Source: Streptomyces griseoluteus
GTDB lineage: Bacteria > Actinomycetota > Actinomycetes > Streptomycetales > Streptomycetaceae
Direction: 5' to 3'
Assembly: GCA_000717735.1 (NCBI GenBank)
Contig: JOBE01000050.1
Location: 1 to 64,000 of the forward strand
DNA: 64,000 bases
The first letter of the stretch is position 1. Each line of letters starts with the position of its first letter. The notes under the pieces were generated by a model that searched no databases, had not been told where the DNA came from, and was given only the letters and a program-made list of their open reading frames with translations. The position numbers and the translations under genes are program-made. Below, piece after piece: positions 6,922 through 16,554 of this stretch.

Positions 6922-9093
6922 ATGCCGCCGTTGCGCGGTACCGGTGCCGACCGGGAAGCGGAGGGGCCCGAGTTCGCGGGCGGCTACCGTCTCCAGGCAT
7001 GTCTGGGCGCCGGCGGCATGGGGGTCGTACACCTCGCGGCCTCGGCCTCGGGGCTGCGGCTCGCGGTCAAGGTCGTGCACGCACGGTATGCGGAGGACCC
7101 CGAGTTCAGGGCGCGTTTCCGCCAGGAGGTCGCCGCGGCCCGCCGGGTCAGCGGAGCCTTCACCGCACCGGTCGTCGACGCCGACCCCGATGCCGTACGT
7201 CCCTGGATGGCCACCCTCTACGTGCCCGGTCCCACGCTCGCCGACCAGGTGAAGCGGAACGGCCCGCTGGCCCCCGCCGAGCTGCGCCGGCTCACCGCCG
7301 GGCTCGCGGAGGCACTGCGCGACATCCACCGCGCCGGGGTGGTGCACCGCGATCTGAAGCCGAGCAACGTCCTGCTCACCGACACCGGCCCCAAGGTCAT
7401 CGACTTCGGCATCTCCCGGCCCGTCGACAGCGATCTGCGCACCGAGACGGGCAAGCTCATCGGTTCGCCGCCGTTCATGGCGCCGGAGCAGTTCCAGCGG
7501 CCGAGGGAGGTCGGGCCCGCGGCGGACGTGTTCGCGCTGGGCTCCGTGCTCGTGCACGCGGCGACCGGACACGGGCCGTTCGACTCCGACAGTCCGTACA
7601 TCGTGGCGTACCAGGTCGTGCACGACGAGCCGGACCTGACGGGGGTGCCGGTGGAGCTGGCGCCGCTGGTCGCCCGCTGCCTCGCCAAGGATCCAGCCGA
7701 GCGGCCGACGCCGGGCCAGATCATGACGGCGCTGCTGCCGCCCTCGTACGCGGCGGAGGCGTTCATACCGGCGCAGCGGCGGCGGCCCGCCCTGCCGGAG
7801 GGCGATGCAGGGGTCGGTCCCTCCGCCGCATGGGACGCCGACACGCCGGTTCGGGCCCCCGCTCCTCCCGCGCGCCGCCGAGGCCCGCGCCTCGGCCGTC
7901 CGCGCCTGCGGCCCCGGCTGACGATCGCCGTCGCCGCCGCGCTCGCCCTGACCGGGGCGGGCCTCTACGCGGCCCTGAGCCCCACGGCACCCGCCGGACG
8001 CGAGACCCGCACCCGCCCGGCCGAGGTGGCCACCGCCTTCGCCGGCTGGCAGACCACCCTCCAGGAGCACGGCCCCACGGCGGCGCCCGCGTGCGGGCAC
8101 GGCGGGGGCGCGCTGTACTGCTCGGCCCGGGGCGTCGGCCTCGCCCGGCTCGACCCCGTGACCGGCCGGGTCCTCTGGTCGCGGACCGCCCCCGTCAAGG
8201 CGGAGTCCCCCACCGCTCCCGTCGCCCTCACGGACGGTCTCGTCGGCGCCGCCGCCCCGACGGGCCCGCTGCGGGCGTACGCGGGCGCGGGCGGCACCCC
8301 CGGCTGGAGCGCCGAGGCGGACCTCCCCGAGCTGTACGTGCCGGCCGGGTCCGCCATCGTCCTGTCCGACGGGCGGGGCGGGATCCGGGCCGTCGACAGC
8401 CGCACCGGAAAAGAACTCTGGCGGCACGCTCTGGCCGGATTCGCGGTCCCGCGGCCGGGGCCGTACGACGCGGCGACGGGGCTGGTCACCGTGTCCGAGA
8501 CCTCGCCCCACGGGAACCGCACGCGGGTCGGCGCCGTCCACCCCCGGACCGGCGAGGTGGCCTGGCAGCACGACCTGGAGGGCGACCTCGACCCGCTGGG
8601 CCGCACCGGCGACGGAATGCTGCTGCTCAGCTCGCTCCACCAGGCCGGCCTGATCGACGCCCTCGTCCTCCTCGAGCCGGCCGACGGCACCGTACGCCGG
8701 CTCTCCCTCCCCCACCGGATCGACGTCCGGGGCGTCGCCCTGCGCGGCACGGCCGTCCACATCCTCGACGCGAACGGGCACCTCACCGCCTTCGACACGG
8801 CGGCGCCGAAGGGACGGGTGCTGTGGGAGCTGGAGACGGGCGCGGGCAACGTCTCCGAGCCCGCGCTCGGTCCCGGCGACCGGCTCTACTTCTCCGTCCA
8901 GGACGGGCGGCTGCTGGCCGTCGACACCGTACGCGGTGCCCTGATCGGCCAGACCCGGCCGAGGCTCCTCAACGGCCGGCTCGAGTACGCGCCGCGGGTG
9001 CCGGCGCCGCTGGTAGTCGGGGACCGGGTGTTCGGGACCGCTCCGGACGGCTCGGTCTTCGCGGTGGACGCGCGCGACCCGGCGTCCTGGTGA
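6922..9093 (+). CDS. Ser/Thr protein kinase with PQQ-like propeller sensor
   Basis: The 723-residue Hanks-type kinase has its kinase domain at about residues 20-275: glycine loop GAGGMG, catalytic HRDLKPSN from residue 142, DFG at 161-163, and the PPFMAPEQ activation segment. A Pro/Arg-rich juxtamembrane stretch leads to one membrane helix at about 333-352. The outer portion holds repeated blocks of PQQ/YWTD-like beta-propeller type (for example TGKELWRHAL and TGEVAWQHDL). The domain order predicts an extracellular sensor coupled to intracellular phosphorylation. The ligand is unknown. It is divergent from the SH3 gene. Confidence 0.88.
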   Translation: MPPLRGTGADREAEGPEFAGGYRLQACLGAGGMGVVHLAASASGLRLAVKVVHARYAEDPEFRARFRQEVAAARRVSGAFTAPVVDADPDAVRPWMATLYVPGPTLADQVKRNGPLAPAELRRLTAGLAEALRDIHRAGVVHRDLKPSNVLLTDTGPKVIDFGISRPVDSDLRTETGKLIGSPPFMAPEQFQRPREVGPAADVFALGSVLVHAATGHGPFDSDSPYIVAYQVVHDEPDLTGVPVELAPLVARCLAKDPAERPTPGQIMTALLPPSYAAEAFIPAQRRRPALPEGDAGVGPSAAWDADTPVRAPAPPARRRGPRLGRPRLRPRLTIAVAAALALTGAGLYAALSPTAPAGRETRTRPAEVATAFAGWQTTLQEHGPTAAPACGHGGGALYCSARGVGLARLDPVTGRVLWSRTAPVKAESPTAPVALTDGLVGAAAPTGPLRAYAGAGGTPGWSAEADLPELYVPAGSAIVLSDGRGGIRAVDSRTGKELWRHALAGFAVPRPGPYDAATGLVTVSETSPHGNRTRVGAVHPRTGEVAWQHDLEGDLDPLGRTGDGMLLLSSLHQAGLIDALVLLEPADGTVRRLSLPHRIDVRGVALRGTAVHILDANGHLTAFDTAAPKGRVLWELETGAGNVSEPALGPGDRLYFSVQDGRLLAVDTVRGALIGQTRPRLLNGRLEYAPRVPAPLVVGDRVFGTAPDGSVFAVDARDPASW

Positions 9094-9140
9094 GCCGCTC
9101 CCCGTACGCGTACTCCTCCTCGTCCACCTGAGAACAGCGA

Positions 9141-9178
9141 GGCGGCGGGGAGCAGGCTTCGTGCCGCTCCCCGCCGCC
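9141..9178. terminator. Bidirectional hairpin terminator
   Basis: A perfect 13-bp stem (GGCGGCGGGGAGC, 9141-9153, with its complement at 9166-9178) and a 12-nt loop lie between the convergent kinase and ilvD genes. Confidence 0.75.
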
Positions 9179-9206
9179 GCGGGTGTACCTGCCCGTGTCG
9201 CCGGGG

Positions 9207-11060
9207 TCAGCTCAGCTTCGACACGTCGCGGACCGCGCCCTTGTCGGCGCTCGTCGCCATCGCCGCGTACGCGCGCAGGGCCGCCGACACCTTGCGCTGG
9301 CGGTTCTTCGGCGCGTACACGCCGTTCAGCGCCTCACGGCGGGCGGCGAGGGTGGCCTCGTCGACGAGGAGTTCGATCGACCGGTTCGGGATGTCGATGC
9401 GGATGCGGTCGCCGTCCTCGACGAGGGCGATCGCGCCGCCCGACGCCGCCTCCGGCGAGGCGTGGCCGATGGAGAGGCCCGAGGTGCCGCCGGAGAAGCG
9501 CCCGTCCGTGACGAGGGCGCAGGTCTTGCCCAGACCGCGTCCCTTCAGGAAGGACGTCGGGTAGAGCATCTCCTGCATGCCGGGGCCGCCGCGCGGGCCC
9601 TCGTAGCGGATGACGACCACGTCGCCGTGCGTGACCTGCTTGTTCAGGATCTTCTCGACGGCCTCGTCCTGCGACTCGCAGACCACGGCCGGGCCCTCGA
9701 AGGTCCAGATCGACTCGTCGACACCGGCCGTCTTGACGACGCAGCCGTCGGCCGCGAGATTGCCGTGCAGGACGGCGAGGCCGCCGTCCTTCGAGTACGC
9801 GTGGGCGGCGTCGCGGATGCAGCCGCCGGCCGCGTCCACGTCGAGCGCCGCCCAGCGCTCGGACTGGGAGAAGGCGGTCGCCGAGCGCACGCAGCCGGGG
9901 GCCGCGTGGAACAGCTCGACGGCCTCGTCGGAGGGGGAGCCGCCGCGCACGTCCCAGGTGTCCAGCCACTCCTTGATGGAGCGGGCGTGGACGGCGTGGA
10001 CGTCCTCGTTGAGCAGACCCGCGCGGTAGAGCTCGCCGAGGATGGCCGGGATGCCGCCCGCCCGGTGCACGTCCTCCATGTAGTACGTACGGTCCTTGGC
10101 GACGTTCGGGGCGACCTTGGCCAGGCAGGGCACCCGGCGCGAGACCTCGTCCATGTCGGTCAGGCCGTAGTCGAGCTCGGCCTCCTGGGCGGCGGCGAGC
10201 AGGTGCAGGATCGTGTTGGTCGAGCCGCCCATGGCGATGTCGAGGGCCATGGCGTTCTCGAAGGCCGCGCGGGTCGCGATCGAGCGCGGCAGGACGGAGG
10301 CGTCGTCCTCGTCGTAGTACCGGCGGGTGATGTCGACGACCGTGCGGGCCGCGTTCTCGTACAGGTCCTTGCGGGCCGTGTGCGTGGCGAGCAGCGAGCC
10401 GTTGCCCGGGAGGGAGAGGCCGATGGCCTCGGTCAGGCAGTTCATGGAGTTGGCGGTGAACATGCCGGAACAGGAGCCGCAGGTCGGACAGGCGTTCTCC
10501 TCGATCCGGAGCATGTCCTCGTCCGAGATCTTCGGGTTCACGGCGTCGGACATGGCGTCGACCAGGTCGAGCGTGCGGACCGTGCCGTCGACCAGGGTCG
10601 CGCGTCCGGCCTCCATCGGGCCGCCGGAGACGAAGACCGTCGGGATGTTGAGGCGCAGGGCGGCCATCAGCATGCCGGGGGTGATCTTGTCGCAGTTGGA
10701 GATGCAGATCAGGGCGTCGGCGCAGTGCGCCTCGACCATGTACTCCACGCTGTCCGCGATCAGGTCGCGGGAGGGCAGGGAGTAGAGCATGCCGCCGTGG
10801 CCCATCGCGATGCCGTCGTCGACGGCGATCGTGTTGAACTCGCGCGGGATGGCACCGGCGGCCGTGATGGCCTCGGAGACGATCCGGCCGACGGGCTGCA
10901 GGTGGGTGTGGCCCGGGACGAACTCCGTGAAGGAGTTGGCGACCGCGATGATCGGCTTCCGGCCGATGTCCGCGCCGGGTACACCGGAGGCGCGCATAAG
11001 GGCGCGTGCGCCCGCCATGTTGCGACCGTGGGTGACTGTGCGGGACCTCAGCTCGGGCAT
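9207..11060 (-). CDS. ilvD: Dihydroxy-acid dehydratase
   Basis: Dehydrates 2,3-dihydroxy-isovalerate and -methylvalerate in branched-chain amino acid synthesis. The 617-residue product has the normal length. The iron-sulfur ligand regions are visible as [11 protein letters not shown] and [17 protein letters not shown]. The substrate-binding [19 protein letters not shown] motif lies near the C-terminus. ATG at 11060 follows GAGGAG; a longer in-frame start at 11117 lacks family similarity. It is monocistronic by context, with a hairpin terminator downstream. Confidence 0.95.
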   Translation of the reverse strand: MPELRSRTVTHGRNMAGARALMRASGVPGADIGRKPIIAVANSFTEFVPGHTHLQPVGRIVSEAITAAGAIPREFNTIAVDDGIAMGHGGMLYSLPSRDLIADSVEYMVEAHCADALICISNCDKITPGMLMAALRLNIPTVFVSGGPMEAGRATLVDGTVRTLDLVDAMSDAVNPKISDEDMLRIEENACPTCGSCSGMFTANSMNCLTEAIGLSLPGNGSLLATHTARKDLYENAARTVVDITRRYYDEDDASVLPRSIATRAAFENAMALDIAMGGSTNTILHLLAAAQEAELDYGLTDMDEVSRRVPCLAKVAPNVAKDRTYYMEDVHRAGGIPAILGELYRAGLLNEDVHAVHARSIKEWLDTWDVRGGSPSDEAVELFHAAPGCVRSATAFSQSERWAALDVDAAGGCIRDAAHAYSKDGGLAVLHGNLAADGCVVKTAGVDESIWTFEGPAVVCESQDEAVEKILNKQVTHGDVVVIRYEGPRGGPGMQEMLYPTSFLKGRGLGKTCALVTDGRFSGGTSGLSIGHASPEAASGGAIALVEDGDRIRIDIPNRSIELLVDEATLAARREALNGVYAPKNRQRKVSAALRAYAAMATSADKGAVRDVSKLS

Positions 11061-11185
11061 CGTCGCTCGCTCCTCGTGATGGGTGTGCTTGCATTCGAGC
11101 GTACGCCGACGGCCCAAGATCTGGACAGCTCGTCCGCATGACGGACGGAGTGTTCAGCTTTCGGTCGGCTCCGCCGGGGTCCGGC

Positions 11186-11797
11186 TCACGCTTCGGTCAG
11201 GTATCGCTGGAGGGTCGGGGCCACCATCGCCACGATCTCCTCCGGGTCCGCGGAGGCCAGCGGCTCCACCTGGATCACATACCGCATGATCGCGATCCCG
11301 ATCATGTGGGAGGCCGCCAGCTCCGCGCGGAACTTCGGGTCCGGAACGTCGAGCTCGTCCGCGATCCGCTCCAGGAGCCGCCGCAGCACGAAGGTCCGCA
11401 GCACCTTGGCCGCCGCCTCGTGGGTCAGCGCGGAACGGACGATCGCGAGCAGCGGGGCCCTGCTGACCGGGTTCTCCCACACGCCGATGAAGAACCGCGC
11501 GAGCCGCTCCCCGATGGCCTCGCGCGGGCCGCCGACGATCGCCGGGACGACGAGGGCCGGCTCGAAGGAGACCTCGATCGCGGCGGCGAAGACCTCGTCC
11601 TTCGTACCGAAGTAGTGGTGGACGAGTGCCGGGTCGACCCCGGCGGCCTTGGCGATGCCCCGGACCGAGGCCTTGTCGTAGCCGCGCTCGGCGAACTGGC
11701 CGCGGGCGGCCTCCAGGATGCGTTCCCGCGCGCCCGGTCCGCTCTCCTCCCCGGTACGGGAGGGGCGGCCGCGCCTGCGCGGAGCCGGTTCGGTCAC
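11186..11797 (-). CDS. TetR-family transcriptional regulator
   Basis: The 203-residue protein has an N-terminal TetR helix-turn-helix ([44 protein letters not shown], about residues 28-70), followed by a helical ligand domain. The GTG start at 11797 overlaps the stop of the upstream sugar-isomerase-like gene (GTGA), so the two are co-transcribed and probably co-translated. The target and ligand are unknown. The basic N-terminus (PRRRGRPSR) resembles that of many Streptomyces TetR proteins. Confidence 0.87.
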   Translation of the reverse strand: MTEPAPRRRGRPSRTGEESGPGARERILEAARGQFAERGYDKASVRGIAKAAGVDPALVHHYFGTKDEVFAAAIEVSFEPALVVPAIVGGPREAIGERLARFFIGVWENPVSRAPLLAIVRSALTHEAAAKVLRTFVLRRLLERIADELDVPDPKFRAELAASHMIGIAIMRYVIQVEPLASADPEEIVAMVAPTLQRYLTEA

Positions 11798-12630
11798 GGT
11801 CGCGGGACCCGGTAGGGGCGGCCGGCCGCCGACGCCAGGTGGAGCCGGGTGAAGGCGAGGGCCTCCGCGAGGTCGGCCTCGCGTTCGGCGGCTGACATCG
11901 CGCGGCGGGTGTTGACCTCGATGACCACGTGGCCGTCGAAGCCGGTGAGCGCGAGGCGCTCCAGGAGTTCGGCGCAGGGCTGGTTGCCGCGTCCGGGGAC
12001 CAGGTGCTCGTCCTTGGCGGAGCCCTTGCCGTCGGCGAGGTGGACGTGGCCGAGCCGGTCGCCCATGCGGTCGATCATCGCGAGCGTGTCCGTGCGGGCG
12101 GTCGCCGTGTGCGAGAGGTCGAGGGTGAAGTGCCGGTAGTCGTCCTTGGTGACGTCCCACTCGGGGGCGTACGCGAGCATCTCGCGGTCCTTGTACCGCC
12201 ACGGGTACATGTTCTCGACGGCGAACCGCACGTCGGTCTCGTCGGCCATCCGCCAGATGCCGGTGACGAAGTCCTTGGCGTACTGGCGCTGCCAGCGGAA
12301 CGGGGGATGGACGACCACGGTGGACGCGCCGAGCTTCTCGGCCGCCGCCTGGGCGCGCTGGAGCTTGACCCACGGGTCACTGGACCAGACGCGCTGCGTG
12401 ATGAGGAGGCAGGGGGCGTGCACGGCCAGGATCGGGACCTGGTGGTAGTCGGAGAGCCGGCGCAGCGCCTCGATGTCCTGGCTGACCGGGTCGGTCCACA
12501 CCATGACCTCGACGCCGTCGTAGCCGAGGCGCGCGGCGATCTCGAAGGCCGTCGCCGTCGACTCCGGATAGACCGAGGCCGTCGACAGGGCGACCTTCGC
12601 ATCCGGGACGCGCACCGCTGGTTCTGCCAC
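11794..12630 (-). CDS. Sugar phosphate isomerase/epimerase (xylose isomerase-like TIM barrel)
   Basis: The 278-residue protein belongs to the AP_endonuc_2/xylose isomerase-like superfamily. Metal-ligand positions are suggested by [26 protein letters not shown] and VIEVNTRR. The reaction cannot be assigned; isomerase, epimerase or inosose dehydratase-like activity is possible. GTG at 12630 lacks a ribosome-binding site, but TACCCT ends 6 nt upstream, which fits a leaderless mRNA. The overlapping TetR gene downstream suggests regulated use. Confidence 0.82.
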   Translation of the reverse strand: MAEPAVRVPDAKVALSTASVYPESTATAFEIAARLGYDGVEVMVWTDPVSQDIEALRRLSDYHQVPILAVHAPCLLITQRVWSSDPWVKLQRAQAAAEKLGASTVVVHPPFRWQRQYAKDFVTGIWRMADETDVRFAVENMYPWRYKDREMLAYAPEWDVTKDDYRHFTLDLSHTATARTDTLAMIDRMGDRLGHVHLADGKGSAKDEHLVPGRGNQPCAELLERLALTGFDGHVVIEVNTRRAMSAAEREADLAEALAFTRLHLASAAGRPYRVPRP

Positions 12631-12755
12631 GGAGACAGGGTACGGGGCGGGCCGGGGGGTCGTGGGGTGGTTCCGGTCACGCCGGGACCGCCGCACCCCG
12701 CCCCGCGGTCTGTCACCCCCCCGGCCGGCCGGGGGGTCGGTCGGCCGGGGCGAGG

Positions 12756-13688
12756 TCAGTGCTCCGGCAGGTGGTCCAGGCGGCGCAGGATGACGCCCTC
12801 GCGCAGGGCCCAGGGGCAGATCTCCAGGTTCTCCACCCCCAGCAGGTCCATCGCGCCCTCCGCGACGAGCGCGCCCGCCAGGAGCTGTCCGGCGCGGCCT
12901 TCCGAGACGCCCGGCAGGGCCGCGCGCTCGGGAATGGTCATCCCGGCGAGGCGCGGGACCCACTCCTCCAGGGACTTGCGGGTCAGGGTCCGCTGGACGT
13001 AGAGGCCCTCGCCCGAGCCGGGAGCGCCGGCGATCCTGGCCAGTTGCTTGAAGGTCTTGGAGGTGGCCACGACGTGGTCGGGGCGGCCTGAGCGGCTGAA
13101 CTCGCCGACCGTACGGGCGATCTGCGCGCGCACATGGCGACGGAGCGCCTTCACGTCGTCGAGGTCGGCCGGGTCGCCCGGCAGCCAGCCGGCGGTCAGC
13201 CGGCCCGCGCCGAGCGGTAGCGAGACCGCCGTGTCGGGGTCCTCGTCGATGCCGTACGCGACTTCGAGGGAGCCGCCGCCGATGTCGAGCAGGAGCAGTT
13301 TGCCCGCCGACCAGCCGAACCAGCGGCGGGCGGCGAGGAACGTGAGCCGGGCCTCCTCCTCGCCGGTGAGGACCTGGAGGTCGACCCCCGTCTCGTCCTT
13401 CACGCGCGCGAGGACGGCGTCGGCGTTGCTGGCCTCGCGGACCGCGGAGGTCGCGAACGGCAGCACCTCCTCGCAGCCCTTGTCCTCGGCGGCCAGGAGC
13501 GAGTCCCGGACGGTCGCGATGAGCCGCTCGACGCCGTGCGGCGCGATGGCGCCGCGCTCGTCGAGGAGCTCGGCGAGCCGGAGCTCCGCCTTGTGGGAGT
13601 GGGCGGGCAGCGGCCGGGCGCCCGGGTGGGCGTCCACCACCAGGAAGTGCGCTGTGTTCGAACCGACGTCGAGGACTCCGAGTCTCAT
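12756..13688 (-). CDS. Ppx/GppA-family phosphatase
   Basis: The 310-residue protein belongs to the ASKHA-fold exopolyphosphatase/guanosine pentaphosphatase family. It shows the N-terminal nucleotide-binding motif [16 protein letters not shown], the second loop [11 protein letters not shown] and the conserved TSAVREA segment. It is shorter than E. coli Ppx (about 510 residues) because it lacks the C-terminal HD-like domain, as in most actinobacterial copies. Polyphosphate or pppGpp is the likely substrate. It is divergent from the Cys-rich gene. Confidence 0.88.
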   Translation of the reverse strand: MRLGVLDVGSNTAHFLVVDAHPGARPLPAHSHKAELRLAELLDERGAIAPHGVERLIATVRDSLLAAEDKGCEEVLPFATSAVREASNADAVLARVKDETGVDLQVLTGEEEARLTFLAARRWFGWSAGKLLLLDIGGGSLEVAYGIDEDPDTAVSLPLGAGRLTAGWLPGDPADLDDVKALRRHVRAQIARTVGEFSRSGRPDHVVATSKTFKQLARIAGAPGSGEGLYVQRTLTRKSLEEWVPRLAGMTIPERAALPGVSEGRAGQLLAGALVAEGAMDLLGVENLEICPWALREGVILRRLDHLPEH

Positions 13689-13729
13689 GGGCGGAACGCT
13701 ACTGCGCGCGCCCGCATACGCTTGGCGTT

Positions 13730-14659
13730 GTGCCAAAGACGAAGAAGGCGAAGCCGGGCAGGACCAGCGGCGACGACACGACTGTGACAGACGTGACGGG
13801 CGTGACGGGTGTGGCTGCTGGCGGGGCCGGCAAGGCGGCCAAGGCCGGTAAGGCCACCAAGGCGGGCAAGGCCGTGAAGAGCGGCAAGAAGCGGGGCAAG
13901 GGCATGGAGCCGGACGAGAAGGGCCTCGACTTCGCGCGCGCGTGGGTCGAGTTTCCGGACCCCGCCGACGAGGAGCAGGTCTTCCGCTGCGACCTGACCT
14001 GGCTGACCTCGCGCTGGACGTGCGTCTTCGGCAGCGGCTGCCAGGGCATCCAGGCGGGCCGGGCCGACGACGGCTGCTGCACGCTGGGCGCGCACTTCTC
14101 CGACGAGGACGACGAGAAGCGGGTCGCGACCCATGTGGCACGCCTCACGCCGGAGCTCTGGCAGTTCCACGACGTCGGTACGGAGTCGGGCTGGACGCAG
14201 CTCGACGAGGACGGCGACCGGCAGACCCGCCGCTGGGAGGGGTCCTGCATCTTCCAGAACCGTCCCGGGTTCGCGGGCGGCGCGGGCTGCTCGCTGCACA
14301 TCCTGGCCCTGAAGGAGGGCAAGGAGCCGCTGGAGACCAAGCCGGACGTCTGCTGGCAGCTGCCGGTGCGGCGCACGTACGACTGGATCGAGCGGCCCGA
14401 CGACACGAAGGTCCTCCAGGTCTCGATCGGTGAGTACGACCGCCGCGGCTGGGGTCCGGGCGGCCACGACCTGCACTGGTGGTGCACGTCGGCCACGTCC
14501 GCGCACGGCGCGGGGGAGCCGGTCTACGTCACGTACCGGCCCGAGCTCACCGAGATGATGGGCAAGGAGGCGTACGAGGTCCTGGCGGGACTGTGCGAGG
14601 CGCGGCTCTCCTCGCAGCTGCCGTTGGTGGCCCCGCACCCGGCCGACCCGAAGGTCTGA
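13730..14659 (+). CDS. Cys-rich protein, YkgJ-like metal-binding
   Basis: The 309-residue protein starts at a GTG with TACGCT ending 7 nt upstream, so it is probably leaderless. The first 55 residues are low-complexity and Lys/Ala/Gly-rich. The core has spaced cysteines ([35 protein letters not shown]) resembling the YkgJ family, thought to bind zinc or iron. More Cys follow ([28 protein letters not shown]). Similar proteins are widespread in Streptomyces but have no known function. The basic N-terminus could bind nucleic acid; that is speculation. Confidence 0.72.
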   Translation: MPKTKKAKPGRTSGDDTTVTDVTGVTGVAAGGAGKAAKAGKATKAGKAVKSGKKRGKGMEPDEKGLDFARAWVEFPDPADEEQVFRCDLTWLTSRWTCVFGSGCQGIQAGRADDGCCTLGAHFSDEDDEKRVATHVARLTPELWQFHDVGTESGWTQLDEDGDRQTRRWEGSCIFQNRPGFAGGAGCSLHILALKEGKEPLETKPDVCWQLPVRRTYDWIERPDDTKVLQVSIGEYDRRGWGPGGHDLHWWCTSATSAHGAGEPVYVTYRPELTEMMGKEAYEVLAGLCEARLSSQLPLVAPHPADPKV

Positions 14660-14669
14660 GGCCGGCGCT

Positions 14670-16382
14670 TCACGACGTGGACGGCGGGGGCGGCTCCTCC
14701 GTCGTCGGCGGCGGGGTCGTCGGCTCCGTCGGGCCCGGGTCCGTCGTGGTCGGAGGGGGCTCCTCCGTCGTCGGCGGCGGGGTCGTCGGCTCGGTGGTCG
14801 GCGGACTCGTCGGCGGCGTCGTCGGTTCGGTCGTCGTCGGCGGCCTGGGCACCGGGCGTGCGACCGGCGGCGGGGCGCTGACCCCGTGCCCGTCGATCCG
14901 CACGACCGCGCCCGAGGGGTTCACCCCGAGCCTGGCGCTCCAGGCGCCCCGCGGTTCGCGGGCGTGGTCGACGCGGACGGCGATCGTGACCGCCTCCCCG
15001 GGGCGGAGCGTGCCGGAGGCCCGGTTCACGTACAGCCAGGGCGCGTCCGTCCACAGCGACCACTCGACGGGGGAGCCGCCCGAGGCGGTGAGGGTCAGCA
15101 GCGTCAGGTCGCCCTGGCCGCGTGCGGAGACCGTGATCCAGCCGAGGGCCGCCTCGCCGGGCGCTGACGCTCCCGGGCCGGTGGGGCCGCCGGGGCTGAT
15201 CACCTCGACGGAGACGTCGGGGGCGCGGCTGCCCCGGGTGAAGCGGGGCTCGGGGGTGGTGCGGGCGTTGCCCGCGTTCTCGTAGCGGTCGTGGGGGCGT
15301 CCGTCCGGGCCGACCGGTTCGTCGGCCTCGCGCGCGCTGATCCGGGAAGCGTCGTGGGCACTCGCGTCCGCGGCCGGTGCGCCCCGGTAGGACGTCCACA
15401 GGGCGAGGACGGGCGCGGCGACCACGGCCGCGACGACGGTGGTCGTCACCGCGCGGGCCCGCATCCGGTCGCGGCGGGCCACATGGTCCTTCGGGTCCAT
15501 CGGGAAGCCGGTCGGGGTGAAGCGCGGGGCTCCGGCACGCGCGCGTGGAACGTGCAGCATCGCCATGTACGCGGCGGCCCGGGGCGCCTCGACGAGCGGC
15601 AGCCGGACCGGGGGCAGGCCTCCGGCCCCCGGCCAGGAGCCGGTGGCGCCGACGCGTTCGGCGGCCCGGCGGCAGCGGGGGCAGTCGTCGACGTGCCGGA
15701 CGAGTTCGGCGCGCAGGGCGGCCGAGAGGAGCACCTGGTGGTCGCCGGTGAGCCGGGCGACGGTGGGGCAGCTGCCGGTCTCGACGACGGCGAGGGCGGC
15801 CCGGGTGCGTTCGACCTCGCAGCCGGCGGTGGCGAGGAGTTCGCGGGCGGCGAGCGGGTCGAGGGAGAGCACGGCGGCGACCTGACGGTGGCTGAGGCCG
15901 TGCCGGACCGCAAGCTCCAGAGCTTCGCGCTGCTCGGGCGTGGTGCCGGCGGCCTCGGGCCAGGCGAGCAGCGCGAGTTCGGCGCGGTGCCGCTCGGCGG
16001 TCTCCTCGGGGATCCGGGGCGGCTCTGGCGCGGTGACGGCGGGGCGGCCGGTGTGGGCGCCCTGGCGCTTGCGGCGCTGCTCGCCGAGGCTGCGCAGACA
16101 GGCCCAGCGGGCGAGGGCGTACAGCCAGGCCGTGCGGCCGTCCTCGTCGGAGGGGCAGCGGCCGTGGTGGCGCTCGGCGACGGCGAGGACGTCGCCGAGG
16201 ACGGCGGTGGCCGTGTCGTGGTCGCAGAGCACGGAGAGGCAGTACGTGAAGAGCCCGTCGAGGGCGGCCTCGTAGCGGGCGGGGGGCCGTCGGCCGAGCG
16301 TGCGCGGTCCCTCGGCCGCGGCGGGGTGCGCCCGGTGTGCGCCGGTGGTGCGTGCGGGGGATTCCAGCCTGCTGCTCGTCAC
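14670..16382 (-). CDS. Sigma-70-like/zinc-finger/TM/BACON fusion membrane protein
   Basis: The 570-residue protein has an unusual order of parts. Residues about 38-95 resemble sigma-70 region 2. About 145-185 resemble region 4 (TTPEQREALELAVRHGLSHRQVAAVLS). Then comes an anti-sigma-like zinc-finger segment (HVDDCPRCRRAAE) and one membrane helix (TTTVVAAVVAAPVLALW). A BACON-type beta-sandwich follows (WSLWTDAPWLYVNRASGTL, then PGEAVTIAVRV), and a Pro/Thr-rich tail of TTPPPTTEE repeats. It looks like a membrane-tethered sigma factor with a built-in anti-sigma and an extracellular domain. Whether it binds core polymerase is unknown. The GTG at 16382 follows TACGGT by 6 nt; an upstream in-frame start would overlap radA. 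Confidence 0.72.
   Translation of the reverse strand: MTSSRLESPARTTGAHRAHPAAAEGPRTLGRRPPARYEAALDGLFTYCLSVLCDHDTATAVLGDVLAVAERHHGRCPSDEDGRTAWLYALARWACLRSLGEQRRKRQGAHTGRPAVTAPEPPRIPEETAERHRAELALLAWPEAAGTTPEQREALELAVRHGLSHRQVAAVLSLDPLAARELLATAGCEVERTRAALAVVETGSCPTVARLTGDHQVLLSAALRAELVRHVDDCPRCRRAAERVGATGSWPGAGGLPPVRLPLVEAPRAAAYMAMLHVPRARAGAPRFTPTGFPMDPKDHVARRDRMRARAVTTTVVAAVVAAPVLALWTSYRGAPAADASAHDASRISAREADEPVGPDGRPHDRYENAGNARTTPEPRFTRGSRAPDVSVEVISPGGPTGPGASAPGEAALGWITVSARGQGDLTLLTLTASGGSPVEWSLWTDAPWLYVNRASGTLRPGEAVTIAVRVDHAREPRGAWSARLGVNPSGAVVRIDGHGVSAPPPVARPVPRPPTTTEPTTPPTSPPTTEPTTPPPTTEEPPPTTTDPGPTEPTTPPPTTEEPPPPSTS
14691..14793. repeat. Direct repeat in the Pro/Thr tail coding region
   Basis: A block of about 33 bp beginning CTCCTCCGTCGTCGGCGG occurs at about 14694-14726 and again at about 14761-14793. 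It encodes the repeated TEPTTPPPTTEEPPP segment of the fusion protein tail. Confidence 0.7.
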
Positions 16383-16554
16383 CCGGTGACCGTAGGCAGC
16401 ACGGGGAGCACTTTTCGTACCGGTCGCGTTCTTCTCATTCTTACGGGTGAAGGTATCGCTCGAAAGGGGACAGGAACCGGGAATTCCGGGGGTGGGGGGC
16501 CGCGGACCGGCCGCCCGGGGCCCGCTGTCGGTGGGGGCCGCTACGGTGGGCGAC

